The notes: generated by a model from the letters alone, not told the origin. DNA of 64,000 bases from Cladopsammia gracilis (GCA_022457155.1 JAJGOT010000049.1:197501-261500); one strand, 5' to 3'. Shown: positions 29,642-40,910, counted from the first letter of the stretch. Numbers and translations are program-made.

Positions 29642-31354
29642 ATGGAGGAAATGGAAGCGAAACTAGAAACAGAATTTCAGCTACTTCAACTAACTCGCAA
29701 CAAGACAGCTTCGATTGTGGACAAGGAAAACGTAGACAAGATTATTCGCCATAAAGAAGCTTTGAAGAACATCGTAACGTCAATAGAAGAGCTAAAGGTA
29801 GAAATCGAAAAGGCTAAACTTGCAGCAGGCGAAAGTATCGATGATGTGGAGAAATGGGGAGCGAACGTGGAGAAACAGATCGACAACGCAGATTTGGAAA
29901 TATCTGGTTTGACTAGACACCTTGAAGAAGCTGCGACGAGAGCAGATAACGACAAGCGTAAGGAAAAAGAAGCTTTACTCGCCCAACAACGAGAGGAGGA
30001 ACTAAAGTTTGAGAAACTAAAACTCGAACAGAAGACGAAAACAGAACAACAAGCCGCCGCAAAATCAGCCAGCAAAAGCCACGTGAAAATGCCAAAATTG
30101 GTTATTTCAAAATACGACGGCACCTACGAGAAGTGGCTCTCGTTTTGGAACAAATTCGAAGCTGAAATCGATTCATCCGATCTGCCAGCGGTCACGAAAT
30201 TCGCTCACCTAAAGGAATTGTTACGAAGTGATGTCTGCGAATCTATCGACGGCCTCCCCTTCACTTCCGAAGGTTATGAGCGAGCTAAAAATATTCTTAA
30301 ATCAAATTACGGAAAAATATCTGAGATCATCAGGGCATACATCGACAACCTGAATGCCTTGCCGGTAATAACTGGATCACAGCCTAACGAAATTCATAAA
30401 TTTTGCCAGACTTTGAACTATAATGTGCAATCTTTGGAGACAATGGGCAAAATTTCGGATTGTTTATCTATGGTGCGCGGTATTCTTGACAAGTTGCCAG
30501 GGATCAAAGCTGAGCTCGTAACCAACAAAGTAGGATGGCAAGACTGGGGATTTTCGCAGCTAATTCAAGCCTTGGAAGACTGGAAAGCTATTCATCCACT
30601 TGAAACAACTACAGGAGTAAACGGAAAATCTCGACCGCCTCGTCCGCCTCGCCACAGAAGTTTCTACGCCCAAGATCGCGAACCTGGGAGGTGTGTCTAC
30701 TGCGATTGCGTGACTCATAGATCTTGGGAGTGCCAAACAGTCACATCGGTAACGGAGCGCCGGCGGATTCTGCAGCGTAAACGGTTGTGTTTCAACTGCA
30801 CTGGACCACAGCACCAAGCACCTCAATGTCGCAGCCGCGCATCCTGCGTACACTGCAAGCAAAGGCACCACTCTTCGATCTGTGACAGAGCAGAGAGAGC
30901 AAGTCACCCCACTAACGGCGGAGAAGTGGCTTTAACAGCGACTCAAGATGGCGAGAAGGTGTGTCACCCTATAGTGCTTGTCAACGTGAATGGTGTGGTA
31001 TGCAGAGCATTGCTAGACACGGGCGCAACCGCATCATATGCCTCGGGATATATCTTGGATCGATTAAAGCTAACACCGATGCAAACGCATACACGCCGCA
31101 TACAAACCATCGTGGGTGTTGTTACTAAACGAAACGAAGTCTATAAAGTCCAAGTGAGTGACACAAAACAAAGGCTCACCATTCCACTGAGTGTAACAAG
31201 AGTTGACCGTGCAGAACTGTTGTCTGTTGAGAACCCCAATTACCTAGAGATGATCAGCAAGTACCGACCTCTGAAAGGAGTACGCATGGAGGATACCGAT
31301 ACCAAGAGCCAGCTTCCTGTTCATATCATCCTAGGAGCAAGCGACTATGCCTAA
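29642..31354 (+). CDS. BEL/Pao gag and aspartic protease
   Basis: 570 codons. Residues about 1-145 are highly charged and coiled-coil; the central block with KYDGTYEKWLSFWNKFEAEI matches the DUF1759-type gag region of BEL elements. Two zinc-knuckle regions follow (CVYCDCVTHRSWEC, and CFNCTGPQHQAPQC followed by CVHCKQRHHSSIC). The protease has its catalytic ALLDTGATASY near residue 455. The frame ends at TAA (31352-31354) directly after ILGASDYA, where BEL polyproteins normally continue, so this stop looks like a single mutation. Gag packages the RNA; the protease cleaves the polyprotein. Confidence 0.93.
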   Translation: MEEMEAKLETEFQLLQLTRNKTASIVDKENVDKIIRHKEALKNIVTSIEELKVEIEKAKLAAGESIDDVEKWGANVEKQIDNADLEISGLTRHLEEAATRADNDKRKEKEALLAQQREEELKFEKLKLEQKTKTEQQAAAKSASKSHVKMPKLVISKYDGTYEKWLSFWNKFEAEIDSSDLPAVTKFAHLKELLRSDVCESIDGLPFTSEGYERAKNILKSNYGKISEIIRAYIDNLNALPVITGSQPNEIHKFCQTLNYNVQSLETMGKISDCLSMVRGILDKLPGIKAELVTNKVGWQDWGFSQLIQALEDWKAIHPLETTTGVNGKSRPPRPPRHRSFYAQDREPGRCVYCDCVTHRSWECQTVTSVTERRRILQRKRLCFNCTGPQHQAPQCRSRASCVHCKQRHHSSICDRAERASHPTNGGEVALTATQDGEKVCHPIVLVNVNGVVCRALLDTGATASYASGYILDRLKLTPMQTHTRRIQTIVGVVTKRNEVYKVQVSDTKQRLTIPLSVTRVDRAELLSVENPNYLEMISKYRPLKGVRMEDTDTKSQLPVHIILGASDYA

Positions 31355-31387
31355 ATAAAGACGCGCGAATCCCAACGAATTGGCGCC

Positions 31388-34300
31388 GTGGGTGAACCTG
31401 TTGCGGAGTATACTCACTTTGGATGGACCATCCTGTCGCCAGGAACCGAGACAGATCTAGACAGCATGTTCCTGGCACAAACGGCCTCGAATGACTATGA
31501 AGAACTGTATCGAATGGACGTCCTCGGGCTTGAGGATACACCTAGTGGGGATCAGAGCATTGTCTATGCAGAATTTCTCGAACAGCTCAGCCGCAGTCCT
31601 GAAGGGTGGTACGAGACGGGCCTGCCGTGGAAAGGCGACCACCCTCCTCTGCCAACGAATAAGTCAGGAAGCCTGAAACGCCTGGGGAGTCTGGTGCAAC
31701 GACTAAAGAGAACTGGACGACTAGATGACTATGATACTATTATACAAGATCAACTCAAGGAAGGAATTGTGGAAGAAGCAGAGATGACGGCAACGCGGCG
31801 AGAATTCTACATCCCTCACAAAGCCGTTGTACGAGAGAGCGCAGAAACCACCAAGATGCGGATTGTGTATGACGCCTCAGCTCGGGCTTATGACTCGGCG
31901 CCCTCTCTAAACGATTGTCTTGATGTTGGACCACCGCTGCAGAATCAACTATGGAAAGTGCTCTTGCGGGGAAGATTCCACGCTGTTGCTCTCGCTGGCG
32001 ACATTCGCAAGGCGTTCCTACAAGTGCGCATTCGCAAGCAAGACCGAGATGCACTACGCTTCCACTGGTTAGATGCTAAAGATCCTCAGCGAGTTCGTAC
32101 TTACAGGTTCACTCGAGTTCTGTTCGGCCTGGGACCTTCACCGTTTCTGCTTGGTGGTGTGATTCAACACCATCTGAATACCTGCCGAGCTGACCATCCT
32201 GATTGCGTGGGAGAGATCGAACGCGAGCTTTACATAGACGACCTGTTGACTGGCGGAGCGACTACTGAAGAAGTGAAACAGAAGAAAGCCACAACAACTG
32301 AGATATTTCAGCGAGCTACCTTTCATCTACACAAGTGGCATTCGAACGTGAAAGAACTAGAACTGGCTGAAGAAACTGAGAGCGAAGATGACTTAAGCTA
32401 TGCCAAGCAGCAATTGGGCGTCAAATCTAGAGAATGTGGGCTTCTTGGATTGAAGTGGGACAAGCTAACTGATGAGATTGCTGTCGCCTTTCCAGCGGAC
32501 GTTGTACAACCGACTAAGAGAGGCATTCTGGGAAAAGTGGCAAAGATCTATGACCCCCTGGGACTAGTCGCGCCTGTCACTCTACAAGGAAAACTGCTAT
32601 ATCGCGATGCCTGTGATGAGAAACGCGCCTGGGACGCACCATTATCCGCGGGGCTAGTCCAGCAATGGCAAAAGTGGGAGAAATCTCTACCTCAACAAGT
32701 TAAATGTCCAAGATCACTAACGCGCGCCCAAGAGCCTATTGATGTTATCGAACTTCACGCGTTCGGAGACGCTAGTGGAAAGGGCGTAGCCGCTGCCGTA
32801 TACGCTGTCGTCAAACAGCCAACTATGGTAAATCAGGGCCTTGTCACAGCCAAAGCAAGACTGGCCAAAAAGGGGCTGACTATACCTCGCCGCGAACTAG
32901 TCTCTGGTCACATGGCTGTAAATCTACTGAGCAATGTACAAGACGCACTGCAAGGGTTTCCCGTAACCTCTACACATTGTTGGCTGGACAGCAGCGTCGC
33001 ACTACATTGGATATGTGGTGCAGGAGACTACAAGCAGTTTGTGGGCAACCGTGTTCGCAAGATTCGAGAGCACGCTGACGTCACTTGGAGGCACGTGCCA
33101 ACTCAATATAATCCTGCAGACCTTGCTAGCAGAGGTGGACGTGTGCCTGAAGAGAACCAACTGTGGTGGAAGGGACCAGCCTGGCTAAGTGAGCCTGAGA
33201 AGTGGCCACCAGACCTCGCGACCACACCCAGCGCAGAATCCAACGCAGAAGTTAAAGCTACAAAGGAACTCTTTGCTTTAGCCGTGAAAACGAATGATGA
33301 GCTAGATCACCTCCTTTCCAAGACCACCTACTGGCGAACCTTGAGAGTGTGCGCGTGGATCATGAGGTTTGCTCGAAATGCCAGGAGTGCAAAGGGTAAC
33401 AGAACAAGAGGACCATTAACTAGTGAGGAAATCGAGAAGCAGAAACTCTTCTGGTTGCTCCGAGTCCAGTCCCGGGGAGCTGAAGGCATGGATGAAGATC
33501 AACTTCGACTGAACTTACAAAGAAATCAAGATGGAGTGCTGGAGTGTCGGGGTAGATTACAAGGTATCTACCCAATCTATATCCCAGACTCCACGACCTT
33601 TGCTGAGAAGCTCGTTCAGCACGCGCACAAAGCCACTCTCCATGGGGGAGTAGGACTCACCATGGCCAAAATAAGAGAGCAACACTGGATTCCACGACTG
33701 AGGCGCCTGGCGAAGAGAGTCATCAAGCGGTGTAACGGTTGCAAGCGTTTTCAAGCAGTCGCCCTTGCAGCTCCACCCCCTGGTTTGTTACCGACTGAGA
33801 GGACAGAGGGCTCAGGAGCTTTTGAAGTGGTCGGAGTGGATTTTGCAGGTCCAATAAAGTACCGAAAGTCTTCACGAACGGAAGGGAAAGGCTACTTAGT
33901 CTTGTACGCCTGCAGCTTAACCAGAGCCCTGTACTTAGAAGTCCTTCCAAACCTTGAAACTACAACCTTCCTTGGAAGTTTAAAGCGTCTTATCGCTCGC
34001 CGCGGACGACCGTCTAAGATTTTCTCAGACAACGGACGGACCTTCGTCGGAGCGGCAAAGTGGCTTAAAGAAATTCAGAGAGACGAGCGACTTCAAGCTT
34101 ATCTAGCGGAAGAAGAGATCACCTGGAGATTTAATCTGAGCCGCGCGCCATGGTGGGGTGGTCAATTCGAGCGACTCGTGGGTCTCTTCAAACGCGCATT
34201 CTTCAAAACCATTGGCGGAGGAATGCTATCCTGGACAGAGTTGTGCGAGGTCGTTCTTGAAGTGGAGACTCAACTCAACCGCCGCCCCTTATCTTACGTG

Positions 34301-34831
34301 GAAGATGACGTCCAACTTCCGCTACTCACCCCTGCTACTTTCCTATTCCAAAGGTCCAACCGCCTGCCTGAACAAGAACCGTGGAGAGAGGAGAATTTAG
34401 ACCTACGAAAAAGGGCCAAGTACCTGAAAGCATGCAAAGATGTATTGTGGAAGCGTTGGACGCGCGAGTATCTCACAGCTCTCCGAGAACGACATAACCG
34501 AAACAGCGACGGAAAACCAAGATCTTTAAAGACGGGCGATGTCGTCATTATCTACTCAGAAGAGAAGAACCGAGGTAAATGGCCCCTTGGGATTGTCACG
34601 CAACTATTTCAAGGCCGTGATGGAGTGGTACGGGCAGTGAAGTTACGTGCTGGGAAAACCTACCTAGAAAGGCCAATCCAACACCTTTACCCTTTGGAGT
34701 TGTCCTGTGTCAATCCAAGAAGGGTGCCCCCACCGCTAAATGCTGAAGCACCCGTTTTTCGGCCTAGGCGAGATGCGGCAGTAGCTGCTAACCTGCGCAT
34801 ACGTGATGTTATGCAAAATGCAGAACTGTGA
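31388..34831 (+). CDS. BEL/Pao pol: reverse transcriptase, RNase H, integrase
   Basis: 1,147 codons in the same reading frame as gag-protease, separated only by the TAA at 31352. Reverse transcriptase has RIVYDASA and the catalytic YIDDLLTGG. RNase H has HAFGDASGKGVAAAVYA and later CWLDSSVAL. Integrase has an HH-CC zinc region (HKATLHGGVG, then CNGCKRF) and a DDE core (VGVDFAGPI, IFSDNGRTFVG, the WWGGQFERLV segment with its Glu). The protein copies RNA to DNA and inserts it. No other lesion is seen. The listed start is the first in-frame codon usable as a start; natural expression would be as a gag-pol fusion. Confidence 0.94.
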   Translation: MGEPVAEYTHFGWTILSPGTETDLDSMFLAQTASNDYEELYRMDVLGLEDTPSGDQSIVYAEFLEQLSRSPEGWYETGLPWKGDHPPLPTNKSGSLKRLGSLVQRLKRTGRLDDYDTIIQDQLKEGIVEEAEMTATRREFYIPHKAVVRESAETTKMRIVYDASARAYDSAPSLNDCLDVGPPLQNQLWKVLLRGRFHAVALAGDIRKAFLQVRIRKQDRDALRFHWLDAKDPQRVRTYRFTRVLFGLGPSPFLLGGVIQHHLNTCRADHPDCVGEIERELYIDDLLTGGATTEEVKQKKATTTEIFQRATFHLHKWHSNVKELELAEETESEDDLSYAKQQLGVKSRECGLLGLKWDKLTDEIAVAFPADVVQPTKRGILGKVAKIYDPLGLVAPVTLQGKLLYRDACDEKRAWDAPLSAGLVQQWQKWEKSLPQQVKCPRSLTRAQEPIDVIELHAFGDASGKGVAAAVYAVVKQPTMVNQGLVTAKARLAKKGLTIPRRELVSGHMAVNLLSNVQDALQGFPVTSTHCWLDSSVALHWICGAGDYKQFVGNRVRKIREHADVTWRHVPTQYNPADLASRGGRVPEENQLWWKGPAWLSEPEKWPPDLATTPSAESNAEVKATKELFALAVKTNDELDHLLSKTTYWRTLRVCAWIMRFARNARSAKGNRTRGPLTSEEIEKQKLFWLLRVQSRGAEGMDEDQLRLNLQRNQDGVLECRGRLQGIYPIYIPDSTTFAEKLVQHAHKATLHGGVGLTMAKIREQHWIPRLRRLAKRVIKRCNGCKRFQAVALAAPPPGLLPTERTEGSGAFEVVGVDFAGPIKYRKSSRTEGKGYLVLYACSLTRALYLEVLPNLETTTFLGSLKRLIARRGRPSKIFSDNGRTFVGAAKWLKEIQRDERLQAYLAEEEITWRFNLSRAPWWGGQFERLVGLFKRAFFKTIGGGMLSWTELCEVVLEVETQLNRRPLSYVEDDVQLPLLTPATFLFQRSNRLPEQEPWREENLDLRKRAKYLKACKDVLWKRWTREYLTALRERHNRNSDGKPRSLKTGDVVIIYSEEKNRGKWPLGIVTQLFQGRDGVVRAVKLRAGKTYLERPIQHLYPLELSCVNPRRVPPPLNAEAPVFRPRRDAAVAANLRIRDVMQNAEL

Positions 34832-35025
34832 AAACTGTTTCATTTTATCATGATAACTGTTATCACTGAGCATGACTACTAGGACTCTAGAAGCTACTAG
34901 CTAGGGACAAACATTGAACTCTGCGACTTTTCCATTTTTTTGTTTTCAAATCATTAAGCGTTTTCAAGTTGATATAGTTTCCTTTGTTCACATGTGCTTC
35001 CTTGCGAAAAGCACATGGGGGAGTG

Positions 35026-35350
35026 TGTCGGAAACTGCATAATTAGTATATCGATTTTCATTGTTGATTTTTTCATGATCTGTCAAAACCTCGAAGTTGT
35101 TATTGTAAGGCAGAATAGATAATAATTGCGAAAGATTATACCTTTGTTATTGTTCTATTAGGATATATCGGTTTAGCCGATCATCTCTGGTTTTGCAAGG
35201 TGTGCCGATATGATAAGAACATGTGCTATTAGCTTTGTGAGAGAGAACTTTGTTCTATTGAGAGCGTGAATTCGGACTAGCCTTATTGAATAAAATCTAT
35301 AACGTGAAAACTGTGACAGTGTGGGTCTACTGTAACTTTGATTCCCCACA
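35026..35350 (+). repeat. BEL/Pao 3' LTR
   Basis: 325 bp matching the 5' LTR with about four substitutions. It is preceded by a purine-rich tract (CACATGGGGGAGTG, 35012-35025) that fits the plus-strand primer site. Confidence 0.95.
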
Positions 35351-35963
35351 CCTTTTTAGTCCGAAAACGGTTAGGGCCGGTTTACACTATCAAAGTGCTA
35401 GTTTCATTGATCAAAGTTATATGATCAAAGTTAAGTTGTAGTCTGTTTACATATGTCAGTTCATGTCAAACATTTTGCTCGTGCACTCGATTGGATCAAG
35501 TTGCCAAACCTCAATTCTTGGGCTTTTTCCCGCTTTTTTCTTAATCTTTGTTCCGGCAACCTCTCAGTATCAAAACAAGCGGGATATATAGCGGTTTTTA
35601 TTCATAATTTAATACATTTGTACCGTAACGGGACATTGGATGTACAAAATTTTGAGATATTTTTCGTCACATAAACTACAGATACATTAACATTAATTAT
35701 GAAACATGAGCATTAATTATGCATGTACGCACTATTGTTTTTTTTTTTTTTGGGGGGGGGGGGGGGCGTTCTTTTGTTTCGGTTTTTCTTTAAGCTTTGA
35801 GAACCGTATGCATAACTAATGTCGGGGTTATAAGAGATCTTTCCCGTAACACCTAAGATCTTTCAACAGGGGTTCCAACAGTTCCTTTATATCCAGAGAG
35901 ACTCCCTTATAACATGTACGGAGCGATTCCAGAATACCCGGCCACTTATTTACATATCCCTGA
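35351..35963 (+). repeat. Segmental duplication, copy A (right part)
   Basis: Continues copy A after the retrotransposon, starting with the second CCTT of the target duplication, and matches 41774-42380. A long T and G run (about 35739-35766) differs in length from copy B. Similarity ends at CTGAACGTTTTG. Confidence 0.9.
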
Positions 35964-37795
35964 ACGTTTTGTTGAACGATCGACGCATATGAAAACAATA
36001 TGATACATTCTTATCCAATGAGACACAAATTAGTGGCAGGGTATTCTAGAATTTAGCCAAACTTTCATAAGATCGGTTAATAAATAGCGAAAAATACGAT
36101 GTAGTGGTGCTTCAGTAGCTTATCCACCGATATCGTATTAATTTGTGTGTGGCCTGCGAGTACACAACAACTCGCTGAGAAATATTTGTTGCAGTGCACA
36201 GTCGTCTAGATCTGTAAAATATTTACTGGCAAACTGAATAACGAGCAAAATGGGATGAACTCAGTGTAACATTAAATTAAATTAAAAACTAAAGAAACAG
36301 GCAGAAGGCAGATCTGTTGGCTACTCACAAGCCTCACAAGCGCGACCAAGAGGTTTAACTCGAGTCAAACGTGAACGAATCCCAGCAAGAAGGTTTCAAG
36401 TCAAGCGCCCTAACCACTCTAAAATGTTTTAACGATGATTATTTTTTCTTTGATTCGGTACGGTGCAAATTTGAAGCAATAATAGACTTACCTATTGGTA
36501 AGATGTCTTCACTGCAAGCTCCAGCCGAGCAAAATAATCAGCTTTACACGGGCTGTTTCTCTTAAACAAAAGCCCGATTTGTTTCCCGATTTGATTGATT
36601 GGTTAACTTTGTGTAGATGACCTCGGTAACAGTAGCCGCACTGTAAAGCCCACAGAGGTGAATAACACCATGACAGGGTAGTTGAAATGACAATTACTGT
36701 TGTTTTGATAATCATATTTCGCCAAATTTTTTGGTATCGCGGGTGATTTCAGAGCTAACAAATAACGATAAGACAAACATTCGTACTTTTCTATCGTCAA
36801 AGACAACCAAACTGATTAGTATATATGTATTTGACTGACTTGGCCGATTTAAGAACATATTCATCGCTTAGAATTAGCCAACTGTCCGTATTAAGGACGT
36901 TAACTTTGTATGAGATTATTTTTTCATCGTGACGCGAAAAACTGTCCGTTGTCCTTGCTGTAGCGGGTAAATATTATAGAAAATATATGGGCGTTCAGCC
37001 GGGACAAAGACTGAGTGGAGTTCGACTGTACTAGCAACTGAAAGGATTTTTTTTTAATCAGAATACTTCATGAAACGTTGATCAATACGACCAAACGATT
37101 TCCTTGCTTATCGCGCACGTTTTCGAAGGCATGTTATAAGAGGGTTAGTGTCTCTATCGGCTTTGCCTATGTGATGTTTGCACACCAAATGCCAAATCAA
37201 GTACATACAACATTATAACATAGCTAGCAGAGCCGCGCAATCAAATTCAGTATACGCAAGCGTGCTCAAAATCCCGATAGTGCACGCTGATAAATAAAAG
37301 TGCCATTCTTGACCGTGATTTCTTTTTTTAAAAATAAAGAATTTTGTATTTAAACTGCAGTAAAATAAAACTCGAGCTTTCAACAGAAAATTTGAAATAA
37401 AACCAATTTCTATTTTGCTTAATATTTCGCTTACCGCGAACCGTTTTTCGCGTCGGATTTGATGCACAATTCCACCGGCTATGTTATAAAACAATTGGTT
37501 CAAGCTTTCAGCTGTGCACTATCGAGTTATGGAGCAAGTGGGAAGTTTGGAGAGCACTCAATTTTCAACCCAATTTTCTCCACAATTTAACGGTAAACAA
37601 TCATGTTTAATGCATTACATCGCGAACAAATTACAGACTTCGACTACAATTGTTTTCCGACAAAAGCACATGGTCTGACACCCCATAAATATACTAACGC
37701 AACAAACGTCCAGGGAATGGTAGTTAAATTACAAAATCTAGTCGCAAAGGGGGTCGAGACGATCTCCCACTTCGGGTCCGGGTCCGAACGATGTA
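35964..37795. other. Unique spacer between the duplicated segments
   Basis: No coding sequence could be supported. The stretch is AT-rich. A weakly tRNA-like segment near 36366-36430 is discussed among the rejected items. The short plus-strand frame at 37603-37836 runs into the start of copy B and looks accidental. Confidence 0.5.
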
Positions 37796-38480
37796 GCACT
37801 ATCGTTAAGTTGTACAACATTTTATTAACTTGTTAATAAAAAAAAGAGCACCTCGATATCGTGTAACTGGGCAATTTACCACTCTTTACTTGTCGGAAAG
37901 AGAAAAGGGATAAAGTAAAAACATCATAGAATTTACACACCTGATGTCCTGGGAAAAGTAATTTGACCTAAGAGCAGTTTTGATACAAAAACGTCAAAAT
38001 ATCCAGGATATATAGCTGACCTGCATCAGCTAAAATGCAGTTAAATCAATGCTCGATCCACCCATATGATTGGAATCATTATTTGACAATTCCAACAAAA
38101 AAGTGCAACCACTTGTTTGTTAACTATAAATTTCACAAATTTTCTTTCCTTTATTTCATCGATTATTTTCATAAAAAGTAAGAAAATGAAACCTTTTCGC
38201 AAGATGATTATTAAGAAACTCGACGCTTGGCACATTGCCATTTTATAATCGCTATGCGATACAACATTTCTCTAACAGCGTGGATCACCAGGAAGATATA
38301 TGGGTGACCACAATGCCTTCCCTCTCTTTTTCTGTCACGTACTTGTAGTATATACGTTAAGCTCCGCGAAAACAGTATATTAGGTGGGTGCATGGGAACC
38401 CCTTCTTCGACCCGACTTTATTTTTACACATCGCTCAAGCGCTGTGGGCGCGTTGCACCGCCAATTCGTTTCAGCGCCCT

Positions 38481-38526
38481 GGGAGCAAGATACCTTTGCA
38501 AATGCTCTTCAGTGACAAGCGAAAGG
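38481..38526 (-). pseudogene. Duplicated methyltransferase fragment in copy B
   Basis: Identical in kind to the fragment at 27143-27188, copied together with the segment. It shows the fragment predates the segmental duplication. Confidence 0.6.
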
Positions 38527-38548
38527 TAAGATCTAAAATGTCAGATAA

Positions 38549-39686
38549 TATATATAGATAGCCCAAGCCTAACAGCGTCGCACTTTGAACAAGCTTAACT
38601 AAGGTGAAACTTAACTAAGTGAAAGGTTAGAAGCACAAGAATTAAGATTGACGAACAGGTTATTTTCAATTTTAGCAATTCTCAAAAACAGTATTACGCG
38701 ACCGTCTGCACAGCACATTTTTATAGACCGTACAAAAGTTCACAAAAACAACTTTTATTTGTCTAGAATAAATAGTACCACTAGTTTCAGAATAAAATAC
38801 AGTTTATGTTTGTCAAAAATTGCCCGAGAAACTGATTTGAAAATCAAAAATTGCAAAAATACACAAACATATTTGCATAAGGCGATGCGAGTGAAGATAG
38901 AACTGTACTATAAAATCAAGTCTTGTTTTGTTTACATAAAATCGCTTTTCAATCTATCTAATGAATGAACTAACACATAAAAATGGACAACACAATCTTC
39001 TTTCGAAAAAATTTATTCAAATCTCCATTAGTTTACGTTTAAAAGCAAAACGCGTACCATGTAATTATAGCTCATCGAGTTCAAGCTTTCTTCGATGAAA
39101 TTCAAGAGATCAATACAACTAAATTTAGGCACGTTTTAAAATCAATTCGCCAAAACTAACAATAACACTAATAACAAGTCACTCACAGATTGATATCAAC
39201 ATAAATTCTCATCGAAAACTGTAATCTTTTTTACCTTTAAGTTCCTCGCTTGCTTGGAAATTCAAATCTCCGCTTCTGGTTCTGAAATCATCTCCCGCAT
39301 TGATAAAAACGTAATACACGAAGTTCCTCGAAGCAAGATTTTATCCCTGAAAGCTCGTCTTTTTCCACTAAAGCGGCTTCTGAGTATACCTTAATTAGTA
39401 TCCCTGTCTTGAGTAGCAAACCGCGAAAAAATGCAGGAAAATAACGAGTTTAATTCTCCGCTAGGCACAAGAAAACAATTAAAGTGTTTACCGAGCTCAC
39501 GGCTGTGTGGCCGCGCGAAAAACAAAATTGCTAAGATCCCGGATGTTGTCCAACACGGGCGGGCGTTCGGCGGGCAGACAACGCGCCCGCGAAACATTCC
39601 GCTAGCCATGACCATGAAAAATCACGGCGTAGGTTCTATGAGTATGAAGCTGCGCAGCCAGGCCTTCGGCCTGGCAAGTGCTCCGC
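38549..39686. mobile_element. 1,138-bp insertion of unknown class, TAA target duplication
   Basis: Copy A has an uninterrupted GATAAAATACAC here, while copy B has 1,138 extra bases bounded by TAA on each side (38546-38548 and 39687-39689). The left end starts with a TATATA run. The right end has the perfect hairpin GCCAGGCCTTCGGCCTGGC 10 bp before the junction. There are no terminal inverted repeats. A 3-bp TAA duplication recalls Harbinger targets; the 3'-hairpin recalls Helitrons, but the TC...CTRR ends are not evident. Confidence 0.6.
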
Positions 39687-39797
39687 TAAAATACACTAGG
39701 AAATTGATAAGACTAATGCTTCAGATAAACAACCTTTCAGTTTCGATTTAAAAATGTCAATACAATTTGTGTCACGCAGCACCGAAAACAAAATCCA

Positions 39798-40592
39798 TCA
39801 TGAGCGTTTAGTCGCCAGCTTGACGGCTATCAGTCGGCAGATGGGTAATTCGTGTTTCACTCGGAATTTCCCATCTTTGCCAGTGTATGGAGCAAGATAC
39901 CTTTGCAAATGCTCTTCATTGACAAGCGAAAGATCAAACACGCCATGTGTAGTCGACCAGTGCCATTTCAAAAGGCTTTCGATTGATTCAAACACCCATT
40001 CCATGCCGTGAGTCTCAAAGCTTTTAATGATTTCAAATCCGACTGATAAGCAATACTGCTCGATCTTGTCCTTCGATTCGCATTGATACATCTGGCAAAT
40101 ACGATCTGCGTTCTCCGGATTCAGTAACATATAAGCGTCAAGCTCAATCGGAGGCAGATGGGTGATGTACTGAATTGCTATTTTCCCTCCAACTTTAAGA
40201 CTTGCAAACATGTTCTTGAAGACTTGCTGCTTGTTAGGCATCCAGTGGAGGGCATAATTACTGAAAATAGTGTCGTAGGACTCAGCGCCAATCCCTGGGA
40301 AGTCTGAAGCGCTTCCTTCGACAAATGACAGGTTCTTGACTTCACTATGAGATTGTCGAGCCACATGAATTCGTTCCGTGTCTGGATCAATTCCGATAAC
40401 CTTTCCCTCGGGTCCTACCAGCCCAGCTAGGTATGCAGACAGCTCTCCTGTACCGCAGCCTAAGTCCAAGATGGCGTCTCCGGCTTGAGGACAAACATCT
40501 GTTTGTATGAACGTTTCACCGTCATTCTTTTGCACAGAAAACGAGGCTTGTTTGTAACCTTCTGCTGCGTTATTCAAGAAGGAGGTTGCCAT
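39798..40592 (-). CDS. Class I SAM-dependent methyltransferase, copy B
   Basis: Intact 264-codon paralogue of the gene at 27319-28113, with the same motif I (ILDLGCGTGELSAYLAG), motif II and ALHWMPNK region. By eye it differs at about five residues (Lys, Phe, Gly, Ile and His where copy A has Met, Leu, Glu, Leu and Arg). LKVGGKIA is the commoner form in the family, so copy B may be nearer the ancestor. The same splice acceptor (ending 40641) precedes the ATG by 48 bp. Both copies remaining open suggests recent duplication or retained use. Confidence 0.88.
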   Translation of the reverse strand: MATSFLNNAAEGYKQASFSVQKNDGETFIQTDVCPQAGDAILDLGCGTGELSAYLAGLVGPEGKVIGIDPDTERIHVARQSHSEVKNLSFVEGSASDFPGIGAESYDTIFSNYALHWMPNKQQVFKNMFASLKVGGKIAIQYITHLPPIELDAYMLLNPENADRICQMYQCESKDKIEQYCLSVGFEIIKSFETHGMEWVFESIESLLKWHWSTTHGVFDLSLVNEEHLQRYLAPYTGKDGKFRVKHELPICRLIAVKLATKRS

Positions 40593-40910
40593 TGTTTTAA
40601 ACCGTGGGGCAATTTTGGAGTTCAGATGTGTTTTGATAACCTGAAACAAAATATTTACTAGTTATACAAATGCAATATCGCATATCTGAGTAAATTTGAA
40701 AAAAATATGCGCGCTAACTATCCGTCTTCAATCGCCTGCGACCGACGAAAATTGTGGACTTGCGTAAGAGATTAGCCACGTTGTTGGTCAGTGACTGAGC
40801 TTTGTGACCGATGGTCCCACTGGCGTAAGAAAGCTAACATACGGGACAGGGGAGGGGTTAAACTTGATGTTCGGTGCTCTTAAAAAAGATGAAGTCAATT
40901 TTAATGATAA

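Larger units (their letters stand above)
29278..35350 (+). mobile_element. BEL/Pao LTR retrotransposon, 6,073 bp
   Basis: Two 325-bp LTRs (TGTCGG...CCCCACA) bound gag, protease, reverse transcriptase, RNase H and integrase. The 4-bp target duplication CCTT flanks it (29274-29277 and 35351-35354), and the uninterrupted site is preserved in copy B near 41770. The LTRs differ at about four positions by eye, so the insertion is young. One in-frame stop separates gag-protease from the rest. Confidence 0.96.

Noticed and set aside
31388..31390. A true separate start for BEL/Pao pol
   Set aside because: The codon is in frame with gag-protease and only a stop intervenes; a fused polyprotein with one mutation is simpler.
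36366..36430. tRNA-Ser-like sequence on the minus strand (GAGTGGTTAGGGCGC, then CTTGAAA)
   Set aside because: The D-arm and a TGA anticodon are suggestive, but the anticodon stem and T arm do not pair; at best a very old SINE piece.
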